Source: Psychrilyobacter piezotolerans (GTDB lineage Bacteria; Fusobacteriota; Fusobacteriia; Fusobacteriales; Fusobacteriaceae). Taken from it: DNA of 64,000 nt. Position 1 is the first letter of the stretch. Every line of letters starts with the position of its first letter. Shown piece after piece: positions 28,768 to 37,623 of the stretch. Under the pieces are notes generated by a model that was given only the letters and a program-made list of their open reading frames with translations, made no database searches and was not told where the DNA came from. Location: assembly GCF_003391055.1 (NCBI RefSeq), contig NZ_QUAJ01000006.1, forward strand, positions 62,001-126,000, read 5' to 3'. Both the position numbers and the translations under genes were made by a program.

Positions 28768-28901
28768 AATATTCTCCTTTTTGAATGTGATTATAATGTA
28801 ATTCTAGTACAATTTTAAGCAAAACGCAACAAAAAGAACTATTTTCAAACTTTATTTTAATATTTATATGGAAAATCATATAAAGTTAGTATTTTTGAAC
28901 T

Positions 28902-28950
28902 AAAAAAAAGAGTATCCATCTAAGATACTCTTTCAGAAATAATTTTTTTT
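28902..28950 (-). terminator. Terminator, copy 1 of a duplicated hairpin
   Basis: Minus strand AAGAGTATC TTAGATG GATACTCTT then T8. The same module, with paired changes, follows the gene ending at 30121. Confidence 0.8.
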
Positions 28951-29986
28951 AAAAACGACCTTTAATAACATCTTTTTCATCAAGAATACCAGCTTCTACC
29001 AAAGCAGCCATATAAGAAGTATTTTCCCGTGACATCCGCACTGTAGCCCCTGCTATTCCTTCAAATGAATTTTGAACAGTTTTGGTTGCTCCCGCAGTGA
29101 GATCTATTCCAAAATAATTGTTTTTATTTATACTTTCTGAATATCTGTTGGAAGACCAATCGATCAATGACTTGACTTCATTGGCATTTTTACCGATAAG
29201 GTAATTTTCAATGGCATCATAGTTTCCTTTCCATCCTCCGTTGGAATGGAAGCCGTATTTCACATCCATCTTCTCAGGGACTCCGGTTTTGAACTCTACA
29301 CCTAAAGCAGTTAGAAATTCAAGGAGAGTTGAATTTCCATCCGTTCCCTTTAAAATACCCCGATTTTTAATTACATTGTTATAGGGATGAATCGCGTATA
29401 GATGTTTCCCTTCTAGTTCCGACCAGTCTTTAGGTTTTAAAAGCCCGCTTTTTGAAGCTCTTACTGTAGGAACTAAACCTCTGTTGATAGTTAGGTCTCT
29501 AAACTTGGAATTGAAATCAAAGCCAGGCTCAAACTTAGCTTCCAGCTGGTAACGAATAACGGCGTCTAATATTACGAGAGCCACAGTTCCGTCATCATCT
29601 ACTGCTACAGCATAAAATCCCATCATATCATTGGTTTTTATATTGAACATAGATATCCCATTTTTATAGTCAGAGCCTGGAGCAGCCGCCACGGGATCTA
29701 CGGAGAAATCCACCGATACATCAGCTTCAGGGTCATTTCTAGCTATCCACTTTCCGTTTTTTAAGACCAAAAAGTCGATCTTTGCATTTGAAATTGTTCC
29801 ATTCTTCTCCAATGTTAAGACTGTTTCTATTTTCTGTTTAGCGTCCTTTAGAGAGACTCCCTTAGAATGATCCTTCCAGTATACACCTTTGTATGTTCCG
29901 CTATAATCCTTTTCCTTAAAAAAAACATATGCTGCCAAAGAAAGAATTATGGCTATTATCCCTAATAATATTAATTTTTTTTTCAA
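28949..29986 (-). CDS. Membrane-anchored protein, possible FMN-binding domain
   Basis: A 345-residue protein with an N-terminal anchor (KKKLILLGIIAIILSLAAYVFF) and an extracytoplasmic body. The C-terminal segment EGIAGATVRMSRENTSYMAALVEAGI resembles the flavinylation motif of FMN-binding domains (consensus near D-G-x-S/T-GAT-x-x-S/T), and the protein ends with the VEAGILDEK form common to that family. The consensus Asp is Glu here, and the residue order after GAT is not exact, so covalent FMN is uncertain. Its neighbour upstream is the gene next to parB; downstream is the duplicated terminator. The role is unknown. Confidence 0.55.
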   Translation of the reverse strand: MKKKLILLGIIAIILSLAAYVFFKEKDYSGTYKGVYWKDHSKGVSLKDAKQKIETVLTLEKNGTISNAKIDFLVLKNGKWIARNDPEADVSVDFSVDPVAAAPGSDYKNGISMFNIKTNDMMGFYAVAVDDDGTVALVILDAVIRYQLEAKFEPGFDFNSKFRDLTINRGLVPTVRASKSGLLKPKDWSELEGKHLYAIHPYNNVIKNRGILKGTDGNSTLLEFLTALGVEFKTGVPEKMDVKYGFHSNGGWKGNYDAIENYLIGKNANEVKSLIDWSSNRYSESINKNNYFGIDLTAGATKTVQNSFEGIAGATVRMSRENTSYMAALVEAGILDEKDVIKGRF

Positions 29987-30073
29987 AATAACACCTCCTA
30001 CGATTTATTTCTTTTATTATTCTAATTTAAAAAAAATTTCCTTTTATAACTTAGACTGCATAATCAAATACGA

Positions 30074-30123
30074 CAAAAAAAGAGCATTCATCTAAGAATA
30101 CTCTTTCAGAAATAATTTTTTTA
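30074..30123 (-). terminator. Terminator, copy 2 of a duplicated hairpin
   Basis: Minus strand AAGAGTATTC TTAGAT GAATGCTCTT then T7. It ends the parA-parB-hypothetical unit. Confidence 0.8.
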
Positions 30124-30465
30124 TTTTTTCAGCAGATCTTCAATGTTGATATCTGTATTAAAATCCATATCATAGATCTTAAATTTAAAAAAACCGTTGT
30201 CATCACAGGGGATATCATATTTCGGCATAATCTTTTCGTAGATATAATCATAGATTATAACGATAGTTCCATTATTTTTATTTTCATCTAAGACATTTTT
30301 TAATCCCACAACTCTTTTGGGATCTATCCCCAATACAGTTTTTATAAGACACAGTCTCTTTCCCTCATCGGGAAGGGTATCCAAAACCCTGCCCAGTGTA
30401 GGGGAGATTTTTATTGCAAAGATGGGTTTAATTGGATCTCTAGGGATAAATTTTATTTTACTCAT
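30121..30465 (-). CDS. Hypothetical protein downstream of parB
   Basis: A 114-residue protein, not recognised. It begins MSKIKFIPRDPIKPIFAIK and has an ISPTLGRVLDTLPDEGKRLCLIKTVLGIDPKR stretch that looks helical. No membrane segment is visible. It is the third gene after parA and parB, 43 bases after parB, with an AGGTG site, and the next element is a terminator. A part in partition or replicon maintenance is possible by position only. Confidence 0.6.
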   Translation of the reverse strand: MSKIKFIPRDPIKPIFAIKISPTLGRVLDTLPDEGKRLCLIKTVLGIDPKRVVGLKNVLDENKNNGTIVIIYDYIYEKIMPKYDIPCDDNGFFKFKIYDMDFNTDINIEDLLKK

Positions 30466-30495
30466 CTAATCACCTGTTTTTATTTAATTGGATGC

Positions 30496-30506
30496 AGCGT
30501 CACGCT
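30496..30506. promoter_or_regulatory. Palindrome AGCGTCACGCT after parB
   Basis: Five-base arms around one base, inside TGGATGCAGCGTCACGCTTC, closely matching the flank of the site at 14451 (TGGATGCAACGTCACGTTGC). Candidate ParB or regulator site. Confidence 0.45.
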
Positions 30507-30508
30507 TC

Positions 30509-31378
30509 TTATTTTATAAATGTATAGTCTTCTTTTTCCATCATCTCTTTAATTTTTTCAAAATAATCCTTAACTTCTGAAGGAACTTTTTTCTTTACAG
30601 AAAAATTAAATCCTTTGGCAGTGTATTTTATAGATATTTTTTTGGGTTTTTCCGATAAATTTAGGTTTTTTAATAGATCCCTCAATTCATCCCTGTTAAA
30701 ATCCTTATATTCTTTTACAATATCAGATGTAGTCTTTTCAGATCTCAGCTTATTGACAACTTTATTTAATAGTTCAGCCTTATCTGCTCCTAAAATTTCT
30801 ATGATTTCCCTGATTTCTATGGGATAGTTGATAGCATTTTTTATCCTGTAATATGTTTTTTTACTGATATTATATCCGGTGATTATATCTTCAATAGATT
30901 TATCTTTTCTGGCAGCTTCCTTGTTAAATTTATAGGATTGCTCCAGTAAAGTTAAATTTTTTCTCTTTAAATTTTCATCGATAGAGATAGTGTCTAAAAG
31001 GCTGTATGGAGTATTTTTATCAAATATTACTACCCTGTCCTTGGCTTTAACTTCTACTTCTTCTGTGTAGAGTTCCTTTATGGCACTGGATCTTCGAAGA
31101 CCACTGATGATTCTAAATGTTCCCTCTTCCTTCTCCTGAAGATATATTATATTTAAGAGTCCTATAGCACTAATACTTTCTTTGAGTTCATTTAATTCCG
31201 AATCATCCATGGAAAGTCTGTTTATAAAGGTTAGGTCTTCAAAATCAACCTGGTCCAGGAGTTCAGGACGCATATGAACCATCCTTCCATATTGTTTTAC
31301 TATTTTTTCCTTTGGAAGGTCTATTGTTTCTTTTTTCGGCCCCCTGTTAAGTAAAGGATTATTTCCTAATCTACTCAT
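30509..31378 (-). CDS. parB: ParB-family partition protein
   Basis: A 289-residue DNA-binding protein. The ParB/Srx-like domain has box-like DSELNELKESISAIGLLNIIYLQ and FRIISGLRRSSAIKEL; the second replaces the usual GERRxRA with GLRRSSA, so CTP handling may differ. A helix-turn-helix follows (KSIEDIITGYNISKKTYYRIKNAI), then a basic C-terminus. It is translationally coupled to parA (TAATG overlap). It should bind a centromere site on this replicon. The divergence from chromosomal Spo0J proteins fits a plasmid or chromid type. Confidence 0.88.
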   Translation of the reverse strand: MSRLGNNPLLNRGPKKETIDLPKEKIVKQYGRMVHMRPELLDQVDFEDLTFINRLSMDDSELNELKESISAIGLLNIIYLQEKEEGTFRIISGLRRSSAIKELYTEEVEVKAKDRVVIFDKNTPYSLLDTISIDENLKRKNLTLLEQSYKFNKEAARKDKSIEDIITGYNISKKTYYRIKNAINYPIEIREIIEILGADKAELLNKVVNKLRSEKTTSDIVKEYKDFNRDELRDLLKNLNLSEKPKKISIKYTAKGFNFSVKKKVPSEVKDYFEKIKEMMEKEDYTFIK

Positions 31379-32151
31379 TAACTCTCCTCCCTTTCAATTA
31401 TTTCAACACAAAGACCCTTATAATCTTTGGCTCCATTACTTCTGGGAGCATAATCAAAGATACTGAGTCCATGGGAAGATGCTTCTGCTACTTTTATATT
31501 TCTTCTGATTAAAGTTTTAAACATATTCTCTCCGAAGAATTCCTTTAACTGCCCGATAACTTCTACATGAAGTTTAGATCTGGAATCTACCATGGTAGCA
31601 AAGATCCCGCCGATCCTAAGGTCATCGTTCATCCTATGAGTAACGATATCTATAGTATCCATGAGTTCTACAATTCCTTCTAAGGCATAAAATTCTGTCT
31701 GAACCGGGATATATACCTCGTGGGAAGCCATAAGGGCGTTGAATGTAAGGGTATCTAAACTAGGAGGACAGTCAATGAGGACATAGTCATATCCATATAC
31801 ATCTTTTAAAATCTCCTTTAGCAGACTCTCCTTCCCTGGAACTCCCCCTAATTCTAAATTAACCTTGGACATCTTTATATTAGTTGGAAGGATATCGGCA
31901 AATGAAGTTTCTACAACTATATCACCAAAATTTAATTTACTTGTTCCAAAAGACTTGGCCTTTAGGAGGTCATATACTGTATAGTCTAGATTTCTTTTGT
32001 CCAGACCAAAACCAGAGGTTAGATTTCCCTGGGGGTCAAAGTCGATAGCTAAAACTTTTTTTCCCAGACCATGCAAACCTGCGGCTATGTTTTGAGTAGA
32101 CGTAGTCTTAGCTACCCCACCTTTTTGATTTAAAATTGAAATTATCTTCAT
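31378..32151 (-). CDS. parA: ParA/Soj-family partition ATPase
   Basis: A 257-residue Walker-type ATPase. The deviant Walker A is NQKGGVAKTTS (residues 8-18, Ala in place of the usual Gly), DFDPQGNLTSGFG gives the switch I region, and DYVLIDCPPSLDTLTFNAL is Walker B. VPVQTEFYALEGIVELMDTI is typical. There is no N-terminal HTH, so it is the short type Ib/Soj form. It is first in parA-parB-hypothetical and, with ParB, should move replicon copies over the nucleoid. Confidence 0.93.
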   Translation of the reverse strand: MKIISILNQKGGVAKTTSTQNIAAGLHGLGKKVLAIDFDPQGNLTSGFGLDKRNLDYTVYDLLKAKSFGTSKLNFGDIVVETSFADILPTNIKMSKVNLELGGVPGKESLLKEILKDVYGYDYVLIDCPPSLDTLTFNALMASHEVYIPVQTEFYALEGIVELMDTIDIVTHRMNDDLRIGGIFATMVDSRSKLHVEVIGQLKEFFGENMFKTLIRRNIKVAEASSHGLSIFDYAPRSNGAKDYKGLCVEIIEREES

Positions 32152-32188
32152 TTACCCACCTTCCATATATTGTATTTATTTTAATTAT

Positions 32189-32363
32189 TAACTGAACTTT
32201 CGCCATGGTGCACGCATTAAAAACCGTAGAGTTTGCCAGCCTCCGGCGGGCAAACAGCCGTATTTTTCCTTTAAAATCATCAAAATACTTTATTTCAAAT
32301 AGAATTTTAAAGAAAATAAGAATTACATCTTAATATTTATTGCGGGCTTTATAAGCACAAAAC
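32189..32363 (-). repeat. Interspersed intergenic repeat, copy D (inverted)
   Basis: It begins TAACTGAACTTTCGCCATGG, has the GCCTCCGGCGGGCAAAC half of the GC dyad and the TTTAAAAT dyad, and ends ATTGCGGGCTTTATAAGCAC. A truncated start of another copy (ATTGAACTTTTACCTGAGCA) follows at 32375. Confidence 0.75.
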
Positions 32364-32411
32364 ACCGATTATTAATTGAACTTTTACCTGAGCAGATGCC
32401 TTTAAAATAAC

Positions 32412-32698
32412 AGACTTGTCCACTCTAAACTACCATTAATATTAGCATATAATTGATCATTTTACAAACCAATCCCCTATTTCAACCTGATATTTTATTG
32501 ACAATTTTTTAAAAGGAGATCTTTTTAGAATGCTCCAAAACAAATAAAAAAAATTGAAAATTAGATAAATGACTATCCTAAAAAATTATTTAATAGTTTA
32601 ACCGGTATAGATCTGGAAAATATGTGTATGTCTGGTTAATTTTAAAGTGGGAGAATAAAAGTTGCAATTTACCACGAGACTTTAATTCTTTTAATATA
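32412..32698. other. Intergenic region without a recognised gene
   Basis: About 290 bases between the repeat and the guaA promoter. There is an AAAAGGAG stretch near 32510 but no convincing reading frame. Nothing else is seen. Confidence 0.3.
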
Positions 32699-32727
32699 TT
32701 GACATCTAAGAAAATACGTGGTAATAT
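32699..32727 (+). promoter_or_regulatory. guaA promoter
   Basis: TTGACA (32699-32704), exactly 17 bases, TAATAT (32722-32727), about 23 bases before the riboswitch. Confidence 0.85.
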
Positions 32728-32749
32728 TCTTTAAATTTATTATTAATAT

Positions 32750-32915
32750 AACTCATATAAATCGGAAATAGGGTCCGATGTATCTACGACTAACCTTAAA
32801 TTAGTATCTATGAGTGAATTCTAACCCAAAGTCTAGGCTCTAAAAAGTATAGACTCCATTTGGATAGGTTCACTGTAGATACAGAGAGCTTATTTATATG
32901 GAGTTTTTTTTATTA
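32750..32915 (+). promoter_or_regulatory. Guanine (purine) riboswitch upstream of guaA
   Basis: P1 ACTCAT (32751-32756) pairs with ATGAGT (32810-32815). P2 is TCGG / CCGA, J2/3 is TGTATCTAC, P3 is ACTAA / TTAGT with loop CCTTAAA, and J3/1 TCTATGAGTG has the C expected of guanine sensors. Downstream, ACTCCAT (about 32853) can pair with ATGGAGT (about 32898) followed by T8, giving a terminator. It is the plus-strand counterpart of the guaB riboswitch. Confidence 0.85.
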
Positions 32916-32927
32916 TAGGAGGATGAA

Positions 32928-34466
32928 ATGAAACAGAATAGTATAGTTATTTTAGATTTTGGTTCTCAATATAACCAATTGATTGCAAGAAGAGTAAGGG
33001 AAATGGGTGTTTATGCCGAGGTCGTTCCTTATTTTGAAGACTTAGAGAAGATAAAAGCTAGAAATCCAAAGGGAATAATCCTGTCTGGAGGACCTGCATC
33101 TGTATATTTAGAGGGAGCTCCTACAGTAGATAAAGCCATGTTTGACTTAGATATACCGATCCTTGGAATTTGTTATGGAATGCAGCTTACCCAGCATCTA
33201 CTTGGCGGGGAAGTAGCCAAGGCCGATAAGCAGGAATTTGGAAAAGCTGAAGTTATAATAGATGATGAAAATTCTCCTTTTTTCTACGGAATAGAAGACA
33301 ATACCCAGGTATGGATGTCCCATGGAGATCACGTTACCAAGATAGCTCCGGGATTTGAAAAAATAGCTCATACTGCTTCATCTATAGCTACACTGTATAA
33401 TGCTGAAAGAAATATCTATAATGTGCAGTTTCATCCTGAGGTAACTCATTCGGTAGATGGACATCAAATGCTTAGAAACTTCGTATTCGATGTATGTAAA
33501 TGTGAAGAAAACTGGTCTATGGGAAATTATATAGAACAGACTGTAAAAGAGATAAAGGAAACTGTAGGAGATAAGAAAGTAATCTTAGCTCTATCTGGCG
33601 GGGTAGACTCATCGGTAGCTGCAGTACTTATCCATAAAGCCATTGGAGACCAGCTTAGCTGTTTCTTCGTAGATACAGGTCTTATGAGAAAAAATGAAGC
33701 TGAAAAAGTAATGAAAACTTATGGGGAACACTACCATATGAATATAGAGTGTGTAGATGCTGAAGACAGATTCTTAAATAAATTAAAGGGTGTTTCAGAT
33801 CCTGAAACTAAGAGAAAGATAATCGGACATGAATTTATTGCAATCTTCGATGAACAAAAACAAAAGATGAAAGATGCAGAATTCCTGGCTCAAGGTACTA
33901 TCTACCCGGATGTTATCGAATCTCAATCTGTAAAGGGACCATCTGCTACTATCAAATCTCATCACAATGTAGGTGGATTACCAGAAGAGATGGATTTCAA
34001 ATTATTGGAACCGTTAAGAGAATTATTCAAAGATGAGGTAAGAAAAGTTGGAAGAGAATTGGGTATCCCTGATCATATGATCGACAGACATCCATTCCCG
34101 GGACCTGGTTTAGGAATCAGAATCATAGGGGAAGTGGATAAGGAAAAGGCTGATATCTTAAGGGAAGCAGATGATATCTTTATCTCGGAATTAAGAGCTG
34201 CCAACCTATATCAAGAGGTAAGTCAGGCATTCGTAGTATTATTACCTGTAAAATCTGTAGGAGTAATGGGAGACGAAAGAACCTATGAATATACCGCAGT
34301 ATTAAGATCAGCAGATACAATAGACTTTATGACTGCTACATGGTCACACCTTCCGTATGAATTCTTAGGAAGAGTATCCAACAGAATCATAAATGAAGTT
34401 AAGGGAATCAACAGATTAGCCTATGATATTTCTTCTAAACCACCTGCAACTATAGAGTGGGAGTGA
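32928..34466 (+). CDS. guaA: GMP synthase (glutamine-hydrolysing)
   Basis: A 512-residue two-domain enzyme converting XMP to GMP. The N-terminal class I glutaminase has [12 protein letters not shown], the nucleophile Cys in [10 protein letters not shown] (near residue 83) and the His/Glu pair in [10 protein letters not shown]. The ATP pyrophosphatase has the P-loop [13 protein letters not shown]. The C-terminal dimerisation domain ends KPPATIEWE, the normal end of the family. The reading frame is intact although the prophage begins right after it. Expression runs from a TTGACA promoter through the riboswitch. Confidence 0.97.
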   Translation: MKQNSIVILDFGSQYNQLIARRVREMGVYAEVVPYFEDLEKIKARNPKGIILSGGPASVYLEGAPTVDKAMFDLDIPILGICYGMQLTQHLLGGEVAKADKQEFGKAEVIIDDENSPFFYGIEDNTQVWMSHGDHVTKIAPGFEKIAHTASSIATLYNAERNIYNVQFHPEVTHSVDGHQMLRNFVFDVCKCEENWSMGNYIEQTVKEIKETVGDKKVILALSGGVDSSVAAVLIHKAIGDQLSCFFVDTGLMRKNEAEKVMKTYGEHYHMNIECVDAEDRFLNKLKGVSDPETKRKIIGHEFIAIFDEQKQKMKDAEFLAQGTIYPDVIESQSVKGPSATIKSHHNVGGLPEEMDFKLLEPLRELFKDEVRKVGRELGIPDHMIDRHPFPGPGLGIRIIGEVDKEKADILREADDIFISELRAANLYQEVSQAFVVLLPVKSVGVMGDERTYEYTAVLRSADTIDFMTATWSHLPYEFLGRVSNRIINEVKGINRLAYDISSKPPATIEWE

Positions 34467-34591
34467 TTTTTCGTTAATTTATTCCAATCTAATCAAATCT
34501 AAAAACTTGAAAAACCTTGATTTTTAAAGGTTTAAAGCTTAAAACAACATCTTAACAGTTCTAATTAAATCTAATAAATGTGACTAAATGT

Positions 34592-34622
34592 GTGACTATA
34601 AAAAATATAGTCACATTTTTTT
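34592..34622 (+). terminator. Terminator after guaA
   Basis: GTGACTATA / TATAGTCAC with an AAAAA loop, followed by A and seven T. Confidence 0.85.
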
Positions 34623-34637
34623 ATCTTGTACTCCGTA

Positions 34638-34669
34638 GAAAAAGTCTACCAATTAAGGTAGACTTTTTT
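34638..34669. terminator. Second hairpin after guaA, bidirectional
   Basis: GAAAAAGTCTACC / GGTAGACTTTTTTC with loop AATTAA. It may insulate guaA from the prophage. Confidence 0.75.
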
Positions 34670-34797
34670 CGTAAAAATAAATTTATTTTAAGAGTTTTTA
34701 AAGAAAAAAAGATTACTAATAAATTTGTAATGTTAAAATCTATTTACTTATGTTAAGATAAATCAGGCAATAAAACTTATAAAGGGGGATAACACTC

Positions 34798-36039
34798 GTG
34801 GAAATTACATTTTTAGAAAATGGAATTGATTCTTTACAAAAGGGGTTTAAATCATTAAATGAATACGAACAAATAAGAGAAGGTGAAAATAAAAATAAAT
34901 TTTTTCTCTTAAAGGATACGATTATTAATATTCATCATGGAATTGAAATATTAATGAAGCATATTTTAAAAGATGAAAGTCCTTATCTGATATATTCTCA
35001 AATTGATAGGAATGTAAAAAGTGGTTATCAAGAGATGAGACAAAAAAAATTAAATAGTATATTTAAAACAAATTTAAAAAATAAAATTCATACTGTGACA
35101 TATGAAGAAGCTTTTGAAAGATTAAAATTTATTTGCGGTCATGATTTTTCTGAGAAAGTAGAAACAAAAATATTAAAATTAAGTGAGTATAGAAATCAAA
35201 TTACCCATTCAGAAATTTTTTTCAAAGAAACTGATATAATAAATTTATTTGAAGGATTTTTAGACGAAATAGATCATTATTTTTTTGAATCTATTGGAAA
35301 AGATTATAAAACTTTAAATGGTTATAGTGAGTTAGTAATAAATATGGAGAAATATCAAGAAATTCTAGAAGAGAAAAATTTAATTTTAAAAAAAGAAATT
35401 TTAGATTGTCTTGGTACTGCATTTAAAAAGTTAAAATTTGGTATGGGAGCTGACGAAGTAAAAAGAATTACTGATTTAAATACCGCAATGGGGATAGTTG
35501 AAGAAATTTTAAAAAAAGATTTTACTTTAGGTACAGATTTGTATAATGGTTTCTGCTCTGGAAGAATAAAAAAAATAAGAAGGATTAGCAAAGATCATAT
35601 TTCTATTTTTACAGAAGATAATGGTTCTGAATATATTTTTAAGTTTAAAAGTATGATTTTATATTTTCCAGATTTATTGTCAAACTTTTCACCAATTTTA
35701 ATATTTGAAGCTGATGAAGATGAAAGCGATATTGAAAAGTATAAAGATTTTTATTCAGTAGATATGTACGGAAGAAAAGAATTAACAGGACTTTATTTTT
35801 TAAAAGAGAATCGTTTAACTTTTGATCCGAAAGAAGTTAATGATTTCTATTATAGATTAGACTATGATGAAGATTTTGTTGCTCCATCTAATTATCCAAC
35901 ATATAAATTTTTAACAAAAACAATTTTCTGCCAATTAAATGTACAAGGATTAGATTATGTTGGTTTTGAACAAATCATAAGAAAATATAAAGATTTAGAC
36001 GGTAGTGAATTAGAAAAACTTTTGAAAAATTCTTTATAG
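34798..36039 (+). CDS. HEPN-like protein at the prophage edge
   Basis: A 413-residue protein starting at a GTG after GGGGG (AAAGGGGGATAACACTC). The N-terminal 160 residues are helical and look like a HEPN domain: a first helix TIINIHHGIEILMKHIL and the RX4H motif in YRNQITH (R132, H137), the catalytic signature of HEPN ribonucleases. The C-terminal half is strand-rich and unrecognised. It is the only plus-strand gene between guaA and the phage lysis genes, so it is probably a phage-borne accessory gene expressed independently of the late genes. An RNase or antiphage role is inferred from the HEPN motif and the position; no partner antitoxin gene is adjacent. Confidence 0.6.
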   Translation: MEITFLENGIDSLQKGFKSLNEYEQIREGENKNKFFLLKDTIINIHHGIEILMKHILKDESPYLIYSQIDRNVKSGYQEMRQKKLNSIFKTNLKNKIHTVTYEEAFERLKFICGHDFSEKVETKILKLSEYRNQITHSEIFFKETDIINLFEGFLDEIDHYFFESIGKDYKTLNGYSELVINMEKYQEILEEKNLILKKEILDCLGTAFKKLKFGMGADEVKRITDLNTAMGIVEEILKKDFTLGTDLYNGFCSGRIKKIRRISKDHISIFTEDNGSEYIFKFKSMILYFPDLLSNFSPILIFEADEDESDIEKYKDFYSVDMYGRKELTGLYFLKENRLTFDPKEVNDFYYRLDYDEDFVAPSNYPTYKFLTKTIFCQLNVQGLDYVGFEQIIRKYKDLDGSELEKLLKNSL

Positions 36040-36107
36040 AAAGAGTAGAAAATTTGGTGATTTATTGTTGCTAAATACTTTAGTTTTATCATGAAATTTA
36101 AAATATG

Positions 36108-36134
36108 AAAGGGATATTTTTTAAATATCCCTTT
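36108..36134. terminator. Bidirectional terminator between the HEPN gene and phage lysis genes
   Basis: AAAGGGATATTT / AAATATCCCTTT with a 3-base loop between two convergent units. Confidence 0.85.
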
Positions 36135-36192
36135 TAATCTATTTTTATATCTCCAAAACAACTCCTTTATAGAGTCAGCTCTCCTAAAAATC

Positions 36193-36654
36193 TTATCTTT
36201 TCTTAATCTCAGAACTTCCGAAATAGAATCCTATTATCAGCATGGTAATATTGGTTATAGATCCAACTACCATACTATTCATTTGTTTGTCACTGCCTAC
36301 TTCTCCCTTTAAGCTTATCCAATACAGATAAATACAAAATGATACCCATACAAGGGCAATTAGGGCACTGATATTCTTTTGAAGCCAAGATGAATTATTA
36401 GAGTCATTTATTTTAAAATTCATCTCTCTAGCATCTTTTTTATCATCTAAAATAAACCTAACATATTCATTTTCCTTTTCTTTTAATTTCAGAAGTAGTT
36501 GAGGATCTCCCTGAAAGGCTTTTAAAATTCCTGTCTCAGTAGATGATCCTGTTAACCCTGTAAGAGTTGTTAATGCCCCTACAGGATTCCCCATGACTGC
36601 CTGAGCTAATGCAGGGAGTCCTTTATCTTTTAAAAAATTTATAATTTTATTCAT
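36193..36654 (-). CDS. Holin-like phage membrane protein
   Basis: A 153-residue protein of the three-TM holin type: an amphipathic N-terminus with MGNPVGALTTLTGLTG, a charged middle (KLKEKENEYVRFILDDKKDAREMN), then two strong membrane helices (ISALIALVWVSFCIYLYWI and VVGSITNITMLIIGFYFGSSEIKKR). Similar proteins sit beside endolysins in many phages, where they hold or release the lysin. It is the last gene of the late operon, directly after the endolysin. A holin role is inferred from family look and place. Confidence 0.7.
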   Translation of the reverse strand: MNKIINFLKDKGLPALAQAVMGNPVGALTTLTGLTGSSTETGILKAFQGDPQLLLKLKEKENEYVRFILDDKKDAREMNFKINDSNNSSWLQKNISALIALVWVSFCIYLYWISLKGEVGSDKQMNSMVVGSITNITMLIIGFYFGSSEIKKR

Positions 36655-36662
36655 AATACCTC

Positions 36663-37040
36663 CTAATCTAATTGGAAATGTGGATAATCTTTAAAAGATG
36701 TCCAATCTCCTCCATAACTATATTTAAATCCTAGATGTTTAGCTGTTATTTTTAATTCTTCTCCAATTTGTTTAAATTGTTTTATATTATTCCAGTCATT
36801 GTCAAAAGGGTAGGGGATAAAATCTATTGCTTTCCCCAGTTGATGTTTACTTTTTCGATTTACACCATCACATTTAGAGTATCCACCTTTAAACGCTTTT
36901 TGTTGATCTTCTAAAGTTCTTAAACCAGATGTAAGGGTAAAATCTACATTACCCCTAGCTAAAACCATTCCAACAACAAGAGACAATCTAGGATCTATCC
37001 CTTGGATATTTTTTATACTTCTACTTGATATTTTATTCAT
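36663..37040 (-). CDS. Phage endolysin, M15-type peptidase
   Basis: A 125-residue zinc peptidase resembling the T5 and A500 type endolysins that cut the peptide stems of peptidoglycan. Metal ligands are seen in SKHQLGKAIDFIP (His and Asp) and in the C-terminal DYPHFQLD (His). The SGLRTLEDQQKAFKGG segment is typical. There is no signal peptide, so it needs the neighbouring holin to reach the wall. Confidence 0.88.
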   Translation of the reverse strand: MNKISSRSIKNIQGIDPRLSLVVGMVLARGNVDFTLTSGLRTLEDQQKAFKGGYSKCDGVNRKSKHQLGKAIDFIPYPFDNDWNNIKQFKQIGEELKITAKHLGFKYSYGGDWTSFKDYPHFQLD

Positions 37041-37295
37041 TTATTTCCCTCCTTTTAAAAAATCTACCGCCATTTTAAGTTGATCTATAAAACTATCATG
37101 AAGCTTTTCGTGAGTGTCATTATATGTTTTAAAATCATCTCTATCTAATTTTTTACCATCTAAAAATCTTTCTAAAGATTTTATTTCTATTTTTATTTTA
37201 GCTTGTTCTCTCCAAAGGTATAAACTAAATAAAATTATTAAAATAAATAGCCCCCTTATAGGATCTTTTAAAATCAAATTTATTAATTCAATCAT
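37041..37295 (-). CDS. Small phage membrane protein, XhlA/holin-like
   Basis: An 84-residue protein with one N-terminal membrane helix (GLFILIILFSLYLWRE) and a charged coiled-coil tail. This layout fits BhlA/XhlA-type holin partners or a spanin-like protein. It lies directly ahead of the endolysin with no gap, within the lysis cassette. Which of these roles it has cannot be told. Confidence 0.6.
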   Translation of the reverse strand: MIELINLILKDPIRGLFILIILFSLYLWREQAKIKIEIKSLERFLDGKKLDRDDFKTYNDTHEKLHDSFIDQLKMAVDFLKGGK

Positions 37296-37332
37296 TTTTC
37301 CCTCCTAATTTTTTCGATCAACCAAAACAAAT

Positions 37333-37623
37333 TTAGATTTGTTTAGCTTCCGCTAACAACTCGTCAAAATGCTCTGTAATATAATCTTGTTTAATAACCT
37401 CACCGTATTCATCATATTCTGCACCCTGTTCAAATTCTATTCTCCAAGGCAAATTATGTTGTTCGTACCACCAAGCAACCGCCACTTGTTCTGTAGTTCC
37501 ATCTTTTTTTGTTATAGTTTTGTATTCCGTCATACCCTCTATAAGTATATAAAACTGCAATTGCACCCCTTTATATTTATAAGGTTTAGATGGTTTTCTA
37601 GAGTCAAATCTAATCTTTGCCAT
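37333..37623 (-). CDS. Small phage protein after the fibre gene
   Basis: A 96-residue protein, unrecognised, beginning MAKIRFDSRKPSKPYKYKGVQLQFYILIEG. It is strand-rich and soluble, and ends in a helix DYITEHFDELLAEAKQI. It starts the base after the preceding gene ends. By place it could be a fibre chaperone or a small tail-tip protein. Confidence 0.6.
   Translation of the reverse strand: MAKIRFDSRKPSKPYKYKGVQLQFYILIEGMTEYKTITKKDGTTEQVAVAWWYEQHNLPWRIEFEQGAEYDEYGEVIKQDYITEHFDELLAEAKQI

Noticed and set aside
28667-28879. 70-residue minus-strand frame overlapping the start of the YfcC-type gene
   Set aside because: It covers the carrier's ribosome site and N-terminus in another frame and resembles no protein.
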